A DNA stretch of 64,000 nt from Massilia aurea (GCF_014200505.1 NZ_JACHBX010000002.1:434001-498000); one strand, 5' to 3'; numbered from the stretch's first letter, positions 21,282-29,901 are shown. The notes: generated from the sequence alone by a model not told the origin. Program-made: numbers and translations.

Positions 21282-22118
21282 ATGATGACCGACACAGCTC
21301 CAACCGCCCTGCCCCGGGTCGCGCTGGTGACCGGCGCCGGGCGCCGCCTCGGACGCGCCATTGCGCTGGGCCTGGCCCGGGCCGGCTGGGATCTCGCGCT
21401 GCATTACCGCCACTCCGAACAGGATGCGATCGCCACGCGCGACGCCATCCTGGCGCTGGGCCGGCGCGCCGTGCTGCTGCAGTGCGACCTGGCCGACGAT
21501 GCGGCCGTACGCCTGCTGGCGGGCCGCGCCATCGACGCGCTCGGCGCGTTGACGTGCATCGTCAACAACGCGTCGTTGTTCGAATACGACAGCGCCACCG
21601 ATTTTTCGCCAGCGCTGTTGAACGCGCATATCGCCGCGAATGTCACAGCGCCAGTGCTGCTGGCGCAGGCGCTGCATGCGGCCACGCCGCAGGGCGAGCA
21701 AGCCGTGGTCATCAACCTGCTCGACCAGAAACTGTACAATCTCAACCCGGATTTTCTGTCGTACACCTTGTCCAAGGCGGCGCTGCACGCGGCCACGACG
21801 ATGCTGGCGCAAGCGCTGGCGCCGACCGTGCGCGTGGTGGGCGTGGCGCCCGGCATCACGCTGGTCTCGGGCGAGCAGAGCGAGGAAGGTTTCACGCAGG
21901 CGCACCGCGCCACGCCGCTGGGGCGCTCCTCGACGCCGCAAGATATTGCCGACGCGGTCGTCTACGCAGCGGGCGCCCGCGCGCTGACGGGCACGACCCT
22001 GCTGGTCGATGGCGGCCAGCACCTGACGCCATCGACGCGCGACGTCATGTTCCTGACCGAACCACGCAACGACGACCCCAACAACCGCAGCACCGAATCA
22101 TCTATCCAAAAGGCTTAA
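21282..22118 (+). CDS. Short-chain dehydrogenase of the pteridine reductase/FolM type
   Basis: The protein has 278 residues with a Rossmann fold. The cofactor loop is TGAGRRLG (17-24), the TGxxxRxG form typical of NADPH-dependent pteridine reductases rather than the common TGxxxGxG. Asp replaces the usual catalytic Ser in LLDQKLYN, and YTLSK supplies Tyr and Lys, as in PTR1. The likely reaction is reduction of dihydropterin or dihydrofolate (dihydromonapterin reductase activity for FolM). The next gene, 2 bp away, is folB, which supports a role in pterin metabolism. An ATG at 21285 is an equal alternative start. Confidence 0.85.
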   Translation: MMTDTAPTALPRVALVTGAGRRLGRAIALGLARAGWDLALHYRHSEQDAIATRDAILALGRRAVLLQCDLADDAAVRLLAGRAIDALGALTCIVNNASLFEYDSATDFSPALLNAHIAANVTAPVLLAQALHAATPQGEQAVVINLLDQKLYNLNPDFLSYTLSKAALHAATTMLAQALAPTVRVVGVAPGITLVSGEQSEEGFTQAHRATPLGRSSTPQDIADAVVYAAGARALTGTTLLVDGGQHLTPSTRDVMFLTEPRNDDPNNRSTESSIQKA

Positions 22119-22120
22119 CC

Positions 22121-22519
22121 ATGTTGTCCGCCCTGTCCCACCCGAGCTTGCGCAATTGCCGCCGGCTGTTCCTGCGCAATTACGAAGTGATGATCAATAT
22201 CGGCGTGCACGATTTCGAAAAGAAGGGCGAGCAACGTGTGCTGATCAATGTTGAGCTGTACATTCCGCTCGAGATGTCGACGCCGAAGGCCGACCAATTG
22301 GCTGAAGTGGTCGACTACGACTTCATGCGCGAGACGGTCGCCCAGCGCATTTCGAAGGGCCATATCCACCTGCAAGAAACACTGTGCGACGACATGGTCC
22401 AGGCCATGCTGGCCCATCCGCGCGTGCGCGCGGCGGGCGTGTCGACGATGAAACCCGACGTGTATGCCGACTGCGAAGGCGTCGGTGTCGAAGTATTCCG
22501 TATCAAGGACGAAGCATGA
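22121..22519 (+). CDS. folB: Dihydroneopterin aldolase
   Basis: FolB cleaves dihydroneopterin to 6-hydroxymethyl-dihydropterin and glycolaldehyde in folate synthesis. The product has 132 residues, close to the family's usual 120. Family segments are [20 protein letters not shown] near residue 16 and [11 protein letters not shown] with the active-site Tyr/Asp region. It begins 2 bp after the SDR stop, and its TGA overlaps the ttcA ATG (ATGA). The three genes are therefore translationally coupled. Confidence 0.92.
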   Translation: MLSALSHPSLRNCRRLFLRNYEVMINIGVHDFEKKGEQRVLINVELYIPLEMSTPKADQLAEVVDYDFMRETVAQRISKGHIHLQETLCDDMVQAMLAHPRVRAAGVSTMKPDVYADCEGVGVEVFRIKDEA

Positions 22520-23469
22520 ACGAAACCGTTATCGAGCGCCTGACCGAGGCGGACTTCCCGCTGGGCGAGGCTGCCCCCGTGATCGACACCAAGAAGCAGG
22601 AAAAGATCGCCCACGAAAACCACAAGCTGCACAAGCGCCTGTGCCGCCAGGTCGGCCAGGCCATCGGCGACTTCAACATGATCGAAGACGGCGACAAGGT
22701 GATGGTATGCCTGTCGGGCGGCAAGGACAGCTACGCGCTGCTGGACATCCTCCTGACGCTGCGCGAGCGCGCACCGATCCACTTCGACATCGTCGCAGTC
22801 AACCTCGACCAGAAGCAGCCGAACTTCCCGGCCGACATCCTGCCGGCCTACCTGGACAAGCTCGGCGTGGACTACCACATCGAAAACCAGGACACCTACA
22901 GCATCGTCAAGCGCCTGATCCCGGAAGGCAAGACCACCTGCTCGCTGTGTTCCAGGCTGCGGCGCGGCATCCTGTACCGCGTCGCCGATGAGCTGGGCTG
23001 CAACAAGATCGCGCTGGGCCACCACCGCGACGACATCCTCGAAACCTTCTTCCTGAACATGTTCTTCGGCGGGAAGCTGAAAGGCATGCCGGCCAAGCTG
23101 GTGTCGGACGATGGCAAGCACATGGTGATCCGCCCGATGGCGTATGTGAAAGAGGCTGATACCGAGCGCTATGCTGAGGTAAAAGGCTTCCCGATCATCC
23201 CGTGCGACCTGTGCGGCTCGCAAGAGAACCTGCAGCGCAAGCAGATCAAAAACATGCTGCGCGAGTGGGAGAAAAAACATCCAGGGCGCGTGGAAAGCAT
23301 CTTCTCGTCACTGTCGACCGTGGTGCCATCGCATCTGATGGACCGTAACCTGTTCGGTTTCGCGGACCTGAAGACGGATGGCGTGGCCAATCCGCTGGGG
23401 GATATCGCGTTTGATGAGGAGCCGTGTTCGACGCCGGTGGCGGGGACGATTTCGTTAACGCAGCTTTGA
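22516..23469 (+). CDS. ttcA: tRNA 2-thiocytidine biosynthesis protein TtcA
   Basis: TtcA thiolates cytidine 32 of certain tRNAs using ATP and an iron-sulfur cluster. The product has 317 residues from [14 protein letters not shown]. The PP-loop ATP site is [12 protein letters not shown] (SGGKDS at 67-72). C142 and C145 (TCSLCSRL) and a later CDLC supply the cluster and active-site cysteines. [19 protein letters not shown]-like sequence is typical of the family. The start overlaps the folB stop by four bases. Confidence 0.96.
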   Translation: MNETVIERLTEADFPLGEAAPVIDTKKQEKIAHENHKLHKRLCRQVGQAIGDFNMIEDGDKVMVCLSGGKDSYALLDILLTLRERAPIHFDIVAVNLDQKQPNFPADILPAYLDKLGVDYHIENQDTYSIVKRLIPEGKTTCSLCSRLRRGILYRVADELGCNKIALGHHRDDILETFFLNMFFGGKLKGMPAKLVSDDGKHMVIRPMAYVKEADTERYAEVKGFPIIPCDLCGSQENLQRKQIKNMLREWEKKHPGRVESIFSSLSTVVPSHLMDRNLFGFADLKTDGVANPLGDIAFDEEPCSTPVAGTISLTQL

Positions 23470-23483
23470 CTTTCTTTTCGTGG

Positions 23484-24170
23484 TTACATCACGAACGGAT
23501 TGTCATCGGGGCCGTAGCAACGAATTGACACCGTGCCGTCATTGGTTGTCTTCAGACGCACCAGCTCTGGGCGGCGACAATATGTCTTCAGCGTCTTGAC
23601 GGCGAATTCACGCTTGATCGTGCCGTCGGTGCCAAGTACGAATCCACGTCCACCGATGAATTCACGGACGTGGCAATCGGCGTCGGAGCAATAGGCGACG
23701 CAGTCCTTGCAGGCAAACGCGCCTTCTTTGGCGAATGCCTCACACTGGTCGAACTGTGCCGGCACGAGGATGTGGAATTGCGGTGATTGAAAATAACCGC
23801 ATTTTTCCACACGCTTACCAGAACCATCCATGTTGACGACCGAGAAGCGGCCCAGGCCACGATACGCACTCGGATAGTCAAAATCGCCCGTATGGCGAAT
23901 ATTGGGAATCACGACGTTGCCGTAACGATCGACAGCAATCACTTCTCTTGGAATGTCAGGGGAATCGTCAATGCTGATCGTTGCCATACCATAGGCATTG
24001 ATTCTCACCCGGTCAATGAATGCGCTTTTGATACGCCGGTGATCGTTCTCGCCTTCGAAGCACTGCACTGACCATGGATTTCCCGTGTTGGTGGGAGGAC
24101 AAAGGTCAGCTGCCGACGCGACTGGGGCAAGAACAACCAACAGAAAAGCCACCATCAGGGTCGCCATCAT
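23484..24170 (-). CDS. Hypothetical secreted cysteine-rich protein, 228 aa
   Basis: I do not recognise the family. The start at 24170 gives a clean signal peptide (MMATLMVAFLLVVLAPVASA, then ADLCPP) with GGGAG 5 bases upstream. The frame is open 26 codons further but without export logic. The mature protein of about 208 residues has eleven cysteines, including a dense cluster CEAFAKEGAFACKDCVAYC, so it probably folds in the periplasm with disulfides. Segments such as VIAVDRYGNVVIPNIR and GFVLGTDGTIKREF resemble WG-type beta repeats, which is only a weak hint. It stands alone, converging on ttcA. Confidence 0.6.
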   Translation of the reverse strand: MMATLMVAFLLVVLAPVASAADLCPPTNTGNPWSVQCFEGENDHRRIKSAFIDRVRINAYGMATISIDDSPDIPREVIAVDRYGNVVIPNIRHTGDFDYPSAYRGLGRFSVVNMDGSGKRVEKCGYFQSPQFHILVPAQFDQCEAFAKEGAFACKDCVAYCSDADCHVREFIGGRGFVLGTDGTIKREFAVKTLKTYCRRPELVRLKTTNDGTVSIRCYGPDDNPFVM

Positions 24171-24276
24171 TTTCACTCCCAAGGTTTGAACGACATCATC
24201 CAGCAACGATAACGTTCTCAGCGCCACAGAAAATGCGTTGATTCTCACCTCGGGAGCACGCGCTGGCCAAATCCGC

Positions 24277-24705
24277 TCAGTTCAGGCGCCCATTGACACC
24301 ACCGATGCTGTAACGCCCCGCACCCAGCAGCGCGACTGCCACTGCAGCAAAGAAGAACATCCCCTGCAATTCCAGCGCCCAGCCGCCGGTCTCGTTGAGC
24401 GTGAAGAACTGGCTCGTGTGCGCCAGCAGCACGGCGACGATCATGTTGATGGCCACGATCAGTGCGGCAGGACGCGTGAACAGGCCGACCAGGATGAGCA
24501 GCGGTGCGACGACTTCGCCGATGTACACCCCGTAGCCAAACACCGCGGGCAAGCCGGCTTTGGCCAGCATGTCGGCAACAAAACCAATGCCGCCGCTCAG
24601 TTTGGCAACGCCGTGGAACAGCAGCATCGCGGCCAGGGCGACGCGCAGCACCAGCTTGCCGGCGTCGTTGTTGTTGGTATTCAGTTGCGTGGTCGTGGTG
24701 TGCAT
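24277..24705 (-). CDS. DoxX family membrane protein
   Basis: The protein has 142 residues with four predicted membrane helices (about 19-37, 52-72, 75-97 and 108-128). The start is MHTTTTQLNTNNNDAGKLVLR, then a first helix LALAAMLLFHGVAKLSGG that carries the family FHGxxKL motif. DoxX proteins are inner membrane proteins, some linked to thiol redox or quinone chemistry. The gene lies 35 bp after the dioxygenase gene and is probably in the same operon, a pairing often seen. Confidence 0.9.
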   Translation of the reverse strand: MHTTTTQLNTNNNDAGKLVLRVALAAMLLFHGVAKLSGGIGFVADMLAKAGLPAVFGYGVYIGEVVAPLLILVGLFTRPAALIVAINMIVAVLLAHTSQFFTLNETGGWALELQGMFFFAAVAVALLGAGRYSIGGVNGRLN

Positions 24706-24740
24706 GATCGTTCTTTCGTAAATGAAAACAAGGTAAATGA

Positions 24741-25523
24741 TTAATTGAACGCGTAGGCATCCATGGCCAGCACGCCATGTTCGACACTCGTGTGCAGCAC
24801 GGACGCTCTGGCATCGGGCCCGGCCGCGCCCATTGCCACGAACAGCGGCAGCAGATGTTCTTCGGTCGGATGGTTTTTTGCAGCCATTGGTGCCAGCTTG
24901 CGGTAGTCCAGCAGGGCGGCGCGGTCATTCGCCATCAGCCGCTCGCGCATCCAGGTGCCAAAGTCGCTGACCCAGGCTGGCGGCGGCGCATCGGCGCTGT
25001 GCCCGCGGATTTCATACAGGTTGTGCGTCAGCGATCCCGAGCCGATCACCAGCACGCCCTCCTGGCGCAAGGCCTGCAGCGCCAGGCCGAGTTGCTGATG
25101 CAGCGCGGGTGCGGCGCCATGCACGATCGAAATCTGCATTACCGGCACGTCGGCGGCCGGATACATCAGGCTGAGCGGCACCCATGCGCCATGGTCCAGG
25201 CCCCGTGTCGCGCTGCGCCCGACCGGGATGCCGGCCGCTTGAAACAGCGCCGCCGCGCGTTCGGCAGCGGCAGGCGCACCCGGCGCCGGATAGCGCATGT
25301 CGAACAGCGCCTGCGGGAAGCCACCAAAGTCGTGAATCGTTTCCGGCTGGGTGGCCAGCGAGACGGCCGGGCCGCCAGCGGTTTCCCAGTGCGCCGAGAC
25401 GACGGCAATCGCGCTCGGCCGTGGCAATGTCTGGCCCAGGCCCTGCAGGAAGCGGCGTGCCGGGCTATCCTGCAGCGCAAGCATCGGCGAGCCGTGTGAG
25501 ACAAAGATTGTGGGCAAGTTCAT
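24741..25523 (-). CDS. ygiD: LigB-type extradiol ring-cleavage dioxygenase (4,5-DOPA dioxygenase family)
   Basis: The protein has 260 residues of the class III extradiol dioxygenase fold. Metal ligands are likely H10 in VSHGSPM, H45 in SAHWE, and a later His in the RGLDHGAWVPL segment, which is a strong family motif. Characterised relatives open the ring of L-DOPA or related catechols; the real substrate here is unknown. It is divergent from a LysR gene (104 bp between starts) and followed by a doxX-like gene. Confidence 0.9.
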   Translation of the reverse strand: MNLPTIFVSHGSPMLALQDSPARRFLQGLGQTLPRPSAIAVVSAHWETAGGPAVSLATQPETIHDFGGFPQALFDMRYPAPGAPAAAERAAALFQAAGIPVGRSATRGLDHGAWVPLSLMYPAADVPVMQISIVHGAAPALHQQLGLALQALRQEGVLVIGSGSLTHNLYEIRGHSADAPPPAWVSDFGTWMRERLMANDRAALLDYRKLAPMAAKNHPTEEHLLPLFVAMGAAGPDARASVLHTSVEHGVLAMDAYAFN

Positions 25524-25627
25524 CGTGCACCTCGTTAAGTGATGCGTCCATGGTACCCATGTCCCTGACGTTGATAAAGCAGGGGAACGTGGTTAGACTG
25601 TTTCCATTTGATTGACAATCTCGCCCA

Positions 25628-26509
25628 ATGGACTTGCTCGGCTCGATGAAAACCTACGTTGCCGTGGTCGACAGCGGCAGCTTCGCTGCTGCGGCGCTCC
25701 GGCTGGACGTGTCACGCGCCATGGTCTCCAAGCAGGTGCAAAAGCTCGAGGAACACCTCGGCACGCGGCTATTGAACCGCACCACCCGGCGCCTGAGCCT
25801 GACGGAAACCGGCCGCGCCTTCCACGAGCGCAGCGTGCAGATTCTGGGGGATGTGAACGAGGCCGAGCAGATTGCCGGCCAGATGACGACGCTGCCGCGC
25901 GGCGTGCTGCGCGTGACGATTCCGCTGTCCTACGCCCAGCACCGCCTGGGCAGCATCATCGGTGCGTACACCCAGGCCTACCCGCAGGTGCAGCTCGATA
26001 TTGCGCTGTCCGACCGCAAGGTCGATCTGGTCGAGGAAGGCTTCGATGTGGCGATCCGGATCGGCGCCCTGCCCCAGTCGGACCTGATCGCGCGCAAGCT
26101 GGGCGTCGCGCGCAGTATCGTGTGCGCCTCGCCCGCCTATCTGGCCGCGCACGGTACGCCGCAGACGCCGCACGACCTGAGCCAGCATACGTGCCTGAGC
26201 TACTCATTGAGCGGGGGCGGCGCCGACTGGCGCCTGGAATCCGCAGGCGAACATCTCACCGTGCCGGTGAATGGCCCCATCAGGGCCGACAATGGCGACA
26301 TGATCCGCCTGGCGGCGCTCGCCGGGGCCGGCATTGTGTTCCAGCCGCACTTTATCGTGGGCGAGGATCTGGCGGCCGGGCGGCTGGTGCAGGTGCTGCC
26401 CGGCTGGGAGTCAGCCGAGCTGGGCATTCATGCGCTCTATCCAAGCCGCAAGCATTTGTCGGCCAAGGTGCGCACCTTCGTCGACTTCGTCGTGGCCGCG
26501 CTGGCCTGA
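25628..26509 (+). CDS. LysR family transcriptional regulator
   Basis: The protein has 293 residues. The winged helix-turn-helix at 1-60 contains FAAAALRLDVSRAMVSKQVQKLEEHLGTRLLNRTTRRLSL-type sequence, followed by the periplasmic-binding-protein-like effector domain from about residue 88. It belongs to the broad CrgA/DsdC-like group. It is divergent from the dioxygenase-doxX pair, so it probably controls those genes, the usual LysR arrangement. The inducer is unknown. Confidence 0.93.
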   Translation: MDLLGSMKTYVAVVDSGSFAAAALRLDVSRAMVSKQVQKLEEHLGTRLLNRTTRRLSLTETGRAFHERSVQILGDVNEAEQIAGQMTTLPRGVLRVTIPLSYAQHRLGSIIGAYTQAYPQVQLDIALSDRKVDLVEEGFDVAIRIGALPQSDLIARKLGVARSIVCASPAYLAAHGTPQTPHDLSQHTCLSYSLSGGGADWRLESAGEHLTVPVNGPIRADNGDMIRLAALAGAGIVFQPHFIVGEDLAAGRLVQVLPGWESAELGIHALYPSRKHLSAKVRTFVDFVVAALA

Positions 26510-26528
26510 ACCGCCGCGGCCGACAGCA

Positions 26529-27635
26529 TCAGTACAGCACCACCGAGCGGATCGATTCGCCGCTCTTCATCAGGTCGAACCCTTCATTGATGCGTTCGAG
26601 CGGCAGGCGGTGCGTGATCAGGTCGTCGATATTGAGCTTGCCTTCCATATACCAGTCGACGATCTTCGGCACATCGGTACGGCCACGCGCACCGCCAAAG
26701 GCCGAACCGCGCCATTCACGGCCCGTCACCAGCTGGAATGGCCGGGTCGCGATTTCTTCGCCAGCCGCTGCCACGCCGATGATGAACGATTTGCCCCAGC
26801 CCTTGTGCGTGCATTCCAGCGCCTGGCGCATCGTGTTGACGTTGCCAACGCACTCGAAACTGTAGTCGGCGCCGCCATCGGTGATCTGCACGATCGCATC
26901 GACGACATTCTCGACTTCTTTTGGATTGATGAAATGGGTCATGCCGAACTTGCGCGCCATATCCTGGCGCGCCGGGTTGATATCGACACCGATGATCTTG
27001 TCCGCGCCCACCATTTTCGCCGCCTGAATGACGTTCAGGCCGATGCCGCCCAGGCCGAACACGACCACGTTGGCGCCGGCTTCGACCTTGGCCGAAAACA
27101 GCACCGCGCCCACGCCGGTCGTCACGCCGCAACCGATGTAGCAGACCTTGTCGAACGGGGCATCTTCACGGATTTTCGCCAGCGCGATTTCCGGCACCAC
27201 GATGTAGTTCGAGAACGTCGACGTGCCCATATAGTGAAACAGCGGCTTGCCATCGAGCGAAAAGCGGCTGGTCGCGTCCGGCATCAGGCCGCGGCCCTGC
27301 GTGCTGCGGATCGCCTGGCAAAGATTCGTCTTTTGCGACAGGCAGAATTTGCACTGGCGGCATTCCGGCGTGTAGAGCGGGATGACGTGATCGTCTTTCT
27401 TCAAGCTCGTCACGCCAGGGCCCACATCGACCACGATGCCCGCGCCTTCATGGCCCAGGATCGCCGGGAACAGGCCTTCCGGATCGGCGCCGGACAGCGT
27501 GTAGTAATCGGTATGACAAATGCCGGTCGCTTTCAGTTCAATCAGTACTTCGCCCTCGCGCGGGCCTTCCAGGTCGACTTCTTCGATGGTCAATGGCGCG
27601 CCGGCGCGCCAGGCAATGGCTGCTTTGGTTTTCAT
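26529..27635 (-). CDS. frmA: S-(hydroxymethyl)glutathione dehydrogenase / class III alcohol dehydrogenase
   Basis: This enzyme oxidises the glutathione adduct of formaldehyde with NAD+. The product has 368 residues, starting MKTKAAIAWRAGAPLTIEEV. Catalytic zinc ligands are C40 (ATGICHTD) and H62 (LGHEGAG). The structural zinc site is the CRQCKFC cluster with a further Cys in TNLC. The nucleotide loop is VFGLGGIGLNV. The partner S-formylglutathione hydrolase gene, often adjacent, is not in the neighbourhood. It diverges from a GlxA-type regulator gene with about 100 bp between starts. pqqA is about 2.1 kb away. Confidence 0.96.
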   Translation of the reverse strand: MKTKAAIAWRAGAPLTIEEVDLEGPREGEVLIELKATGICHTDYYTLSGADPEGLFPAILGHEGAGIVVDVGPGVTSLKKDDHVIPLYTPECRQCKFCLSQKTNLCQAIRSTQGRGLMPDATSRFSLDGKPLFHYMGTSTFSNYIVVPEIALAKIREDAPFDKVCYIGCGVTTGVGAVLFSAKVEAGANVVVFGLGGIGLNVIQAAKMVGADKIIGVDINPARQDMARKFGMTHFINPKEVENVVDAIVQITDGGADYSFECVGNVNTMRQALECTHKGWGKSFIIGVAAAGEEIATRPFQLVTGREWRGSAFGGARGRTDVPKIVDWYMEGKLNIDDLITHRLPLERINEGFDLMKSGESIRSVVLY

Positions 27636-27738
27636 GGTGATGGTCTCTGGCTGAATAAAAATGGAATGCCGCCATTCTGCAGGCGCGGGCCTGGCCACCG
27701 GCGCCACTAGGCCGGAAATGGCAGGATTTGGTGCAATA

Positions 27739-28803
27739 ATGACCGGATCTTCGCCACTGACCGCCCTGCCGATGCCTTCTGCGCCACCTCTGGACACCAT
27801 CACCGTCGACATCGTCGTCTACCCCGGCTTCAAGGCAATGGAAGCGATCGGCCCCATGTCGGTGTTCGAATACGCGAACCTGCACCTGGCACGGCAAGGC
27901 AAGGCGGCCGGCTACGATGTGCGCGTGGCGTCTTTCAAGACCGGGCCGATCCGCTCGGACACCCTGATGTCGCTCGAAGCCACCAAGGTGGTCAACACGC
28001 TGGCCCTGCCCCACACCGCGATGGTGGTCGGTGCGCGCCACATCCAGGCGGCGCTGGTCGAAAGCGCCGCCCTGATCGACTGGATCCGCGACGCCGCCCC
28101 TCGCCTCGAACGCCTGAGCGCCCTGTGCTCGGGCGCGTTCTTCCTGGCCGCCGCCGGCGTGCTCGACGGCAAACGCGCCACCACGCACTGGGGCGTGGCC
28201 GATCGCCTGCACGCCGATTTCCCGGCCATCGACATCGATGCCGATGCCATCTTCATCCGCTCCGGCAATGTGTGGACCTCGGCCGGCGTCACGGCCGGCA
28301 TGGACCTGGCCCTCGCGCTGGTGGAACAGGACTTCGGGCGTGCGCTGGCGCTGGACGTGGCCACCGAGATGGTCGTGTACCTTAAGCGCCCGGGCGGCCA
28401 GTCGCAGTTCAGCGCGCACCTGCTCAGTGAGCGCACAGCGAAACCGACGATCCGCGAGCTGCAAGCCTGGATACTGGAGAATCTGCACGAGCGCCTGTCG
28501 GTCGCCCAGCTGGCGGACAAAGCGATGATGAGCGAGCGCCATGTCGCCCGCGTATTCCAGCAAGAGGTGGGCATGAGCACGCAGGAATTCATTGAAACCT
28601 GCCGCTTCGAGCGCGCTACCCAATTGCTGGCCGATGTAGCGCTGCCACTGAAGACGGTCGCGGCGCGTGCCTGCTTCAGCGACGAGGCGCAGATGCGCCG
28701 GGTGTTCCTGAAAAAGCTGGGGATTGCGCCGAAAGTGTATCGCGAACGCTTCGCCACGACGGGTGTCGCGGCCGGCCGCGCCGCCAACGCGCACGACAAT
28801 TAA
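27739..28803 (+). CDS. GlxA family AraC-type transcriptional regulator
   Basis: The protein has 354 residues from the ATG at 27739. The frame is open to 27661, and an ATG at 27772 is also possible. The N-terminal DJ-1/PfpI-like domain (about 15-195) contains LSALCSGAFFLAAAG with the nucleophile-elbow Cys and DGKRATTHW. The C-terminal AraC domain has two helix-turn-helices (LSVAQLADKAMMSERHVARV and KTVAARACFSDEAQMRRVF). Such proteins activate catabolic genes. Position suggests it controls the divergent frmA gene, which is inference. Confidence 0.9.
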   Translation: MTGSSPLTALPMPSAPPLDTITVDIVVYPGFKAMEAIGPMSVFEYANLHLARQGKAAGYDVRVASFKTGPIRSDTLMSLEATKVVNTLALPHTAMVVGARHIQAALVESAALIDWIRDAAPRLERLSALCSGAFFLAAAGVLDGKRATTHWGVADRLHADFPAIDIDADAIFIRSGNVWTSAGVTAGMDLALALVEQDFGRALALDVATEMVVYLKRPGGQSQFSAHLLSERTAKPTIRELQAWILENLHERLSVAQLADKAMMSERHVARVFQQEVGMSTQEFIETCRFERATQLLADVALPLKTVAARACFSDEAQMRRVFLKKLGIAPKVYRERFATTGVAAGRAANAHDN

Positions 28804-28852
28804 TCACCCCGTGCTACGCTGCTTTTATCCAAATCCATGCTGAAAGACCGCG

Positions 28853-29374
28853 ATGCGCTTTCCTCTACCACCCTCACGCTTGTTGGGGCATCTGGCACTG
28901 GCCGCCGCCCTGCTCGCGCCCTGCGCCGCCATGGCTGAGCCCGACATGATCTACCTCGTGCGCCACGGCGAAAAAGCCGCCGACGGCAACGACCCATCGC
29001 TCACGCCGCAAGGCCGCCAACGTGCGCAGAATATCGCAACGATGCTGCACCGCGCAGGCATCCAGGCCATCTTCAGCAGCGCCACCGTCCGCACGCTCGA
29101 GACCGCGAAACCACTGTCCGCATCACTTAGCCTGCCTGTGCAGCAATACGACGCAGGCAGGCCAGAGGCGCTGGTCGCCAAGGTCAAGGCGCTGCAAGGG
29201 CCGGTGCTGGTGGTGGGGCACTCCAATACCCTGCCGGAACTGGTGCGGCTGTTCGGCGGTGCGCCAGGGACCGAGATTGGGGACAATGAATTTGACCGCG
29301 TATATCAGCTGGTCAATGGCGCCGATGGCAAAGTGACGACCGTGCTGTTGACGTCGTTGCCGGCGACGCCGTAG
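28853..29374 (+). CDS. Secreted histidine phosphatase family protein (SixA-like)
   Basis: The protein has 173 residues. The signal peptide ends near CAAMA at residue 28, then MIYLVRHGEKA begins with the catalytic RHG at 37-39. LTPQGRQRAQNIA and FSSATVRTLETAKPLS follow the phosphoglycerate mutase/acid phosphatase pattern, and a second His occurs in VVGHSNTLPEL. The enzyme should act in the periplasm on a small phosphate ester or phosphohistidine; substrate unknown. It follows the GlxA-type gene on the same strand by 49 bp. Confidence 0.9.
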   Translation: MRFPLPPSRLLGHLALAAALLAPCAAMAEPDMIYLVRHGEKAADGNDPSLTPQGRQRAQNIATMLHRAGIQAIFSSATVRTLETAKPLSASLSLPVQQYDAGRPEALVAKVKALQGPVLVVGHSNTLPELVRLFGGAPGTEIGDNEFDRVYQLVNGADGKVTTVLLTSLPATP

Positions 29375-29390
29375 AAGCGGCGTACTGCAG

Positions 29391-29519
29391 CTACTGTAGC
29401 TGTTCTTTCTTCTGCTGCTTCACGACGAAAAGCGCCATGGCTGCAGAAGCCAGAAGCAATACAACGCTGGCTGCGTCGACGTCCACGCGTACACGCACAT
29501 CTACTTTAACGTCTTTCAT
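29391..29519 (-). CDS. Small membrane peptide, 42 aa (unlisted small ORF)
   Basis: On the minus strand an ATG at 29519 opens 42 codons ending in TAG at 29391. The N-terminus MKDVKVDVRVRVDVD alternates charged and branched hydrophobic residues. It is followed by a single hydrophobic helix ASVVLLLASAAMALFVV (about 17-33) and a basic/polar tail KQQKKEQLQ. GAGG lies 5 bases before the ATG, a good ribosome binding site. A TGTGATCACA palindrome lies at 29542-29551, about 22 bp upstream. The coding pattern and membrane-anchor layout make a real protein likely. I know no function. It is divergent from pqqA. Confidence 0.6.
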   Translation of the reverse strand: MKDVKVDVRVRVDVDAASVVLLLASAAMALFVVKQQKKEQLQ

Positions 29520-29541
29520 CTTCACCTCACAAAGTTGTTGT

Positions 29542-29551
29542 TGTGATCACA
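29542..29551. promoter_or_regulatory. TGTGATCACA palindrome between the small ORF and pqqA
   Basis: A perfect 10-bp palindrome in the otherwise gene-free 29520-29776 stretch. It may be an operator for the divergent small ORF or the pqq operon. It is short, so chance occurrence is possible. Apart from this and the 29713-29732 hairpin I see no other structure in that stretch. Confidence 0.25.
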
Positions 29552-29712
29552 GAGCTGACGAAATCATAACCCAGCCCGGGCAAACCTTGCGTTCGGGCGA
29601 GGCACTGACGCATCCAACCCATTCTGATGCACTTGCTGCCTGCGTCGTACATACCCCCGCACGGCAGCGCCCGCCGTCGTGCAGAATCGACAAGATTGCG
29701 TCACAATCAGAT

Positions 29713-29732
29713 GTCGTCGCGTAGCCGACGAC
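29713..29732 (+). promoter_or_regulatory. Hairpin in the pqqA leader
   Basis: GTCGTCG / CGACGAC (7 bp, 6-base loop) ends 44 bp before the pqqA ATG. No T run follows. It may stabilise or regulate the pqq mRNA, or be part of a protein-binding site. Confidence 0.4.
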
Positions 29733-29776
29733 CATCACTCGCAACATACCATCATGCATTCACTAGGAGGCTTACC

Positions 29777-29851
29777 ATGCGCTGGGAAACACCTGAAGCA
29801 ATTGATTTCCGTTGGGGTTTTGAAATCACCATGTACGTGCTGAACCGTTGA
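29777..29851 (+). CDS. pqqA: PQQ precursor peptide PqqA, 24 aa
   Basis: PqqA is the ribosomal peptide from which pyrroloquinoline quinone is built; its Glu and Tyr are cross-linked by PqqE with PqqD. The peptide MRWETPEAIDFRWGFEITMY plus VLNR has E16 and Y20 in the conserved GFExTMY context, the spacing required. AGGAGG lies 8 bases before the ATG, stronger than in most genes of the window, consistent with the need for much precursor. The gene is followed by a long hairpin and then pqqB. Confidence 0.96.
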   Translation: MRWETPEAIDFRWGFEITMYVLNR

Positions 29852-29862
29852 TGTTTAATTCC

Positions 29863-29901
29863 GGCAGGTACCGATGAACGATTTTGTCATCGTTACCTGC
29901 C
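29863..29901 (+). promoter_or_regulatory. Long hairpin between pqqA and pqqB
   Basis: GGCAGGTA pairs with TACCTGCC (29863-29870 with 29894-29901). After one C-T mismatch, CGATGA pairs with TCATCG (29872-29877 with 29887-29892), closing on a 9-base loop. It begins 12 bp after the pqqA stop. No T run follows. It would make a good 3' stabiliser or partial terminator, giving more pqqA than pqqB-E transcript. Confidence 0.75.

Noticed and set aside
21272-22519. A single 415-residue protein spanning the SDR and folB region
   Set aside because: The first part is a shifted frame of the SDR gene, rich in Arg/Ala. Only the part from 22121 is a real gene (folB).
29437-29724. A 95-codon plus-strand frame before pqqA
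   Set aside because: It lacks a ribosome binding site, has Thr/Ser-rich composition without pattern, and overlaps the better-supported 42-residue frame on the other strand.
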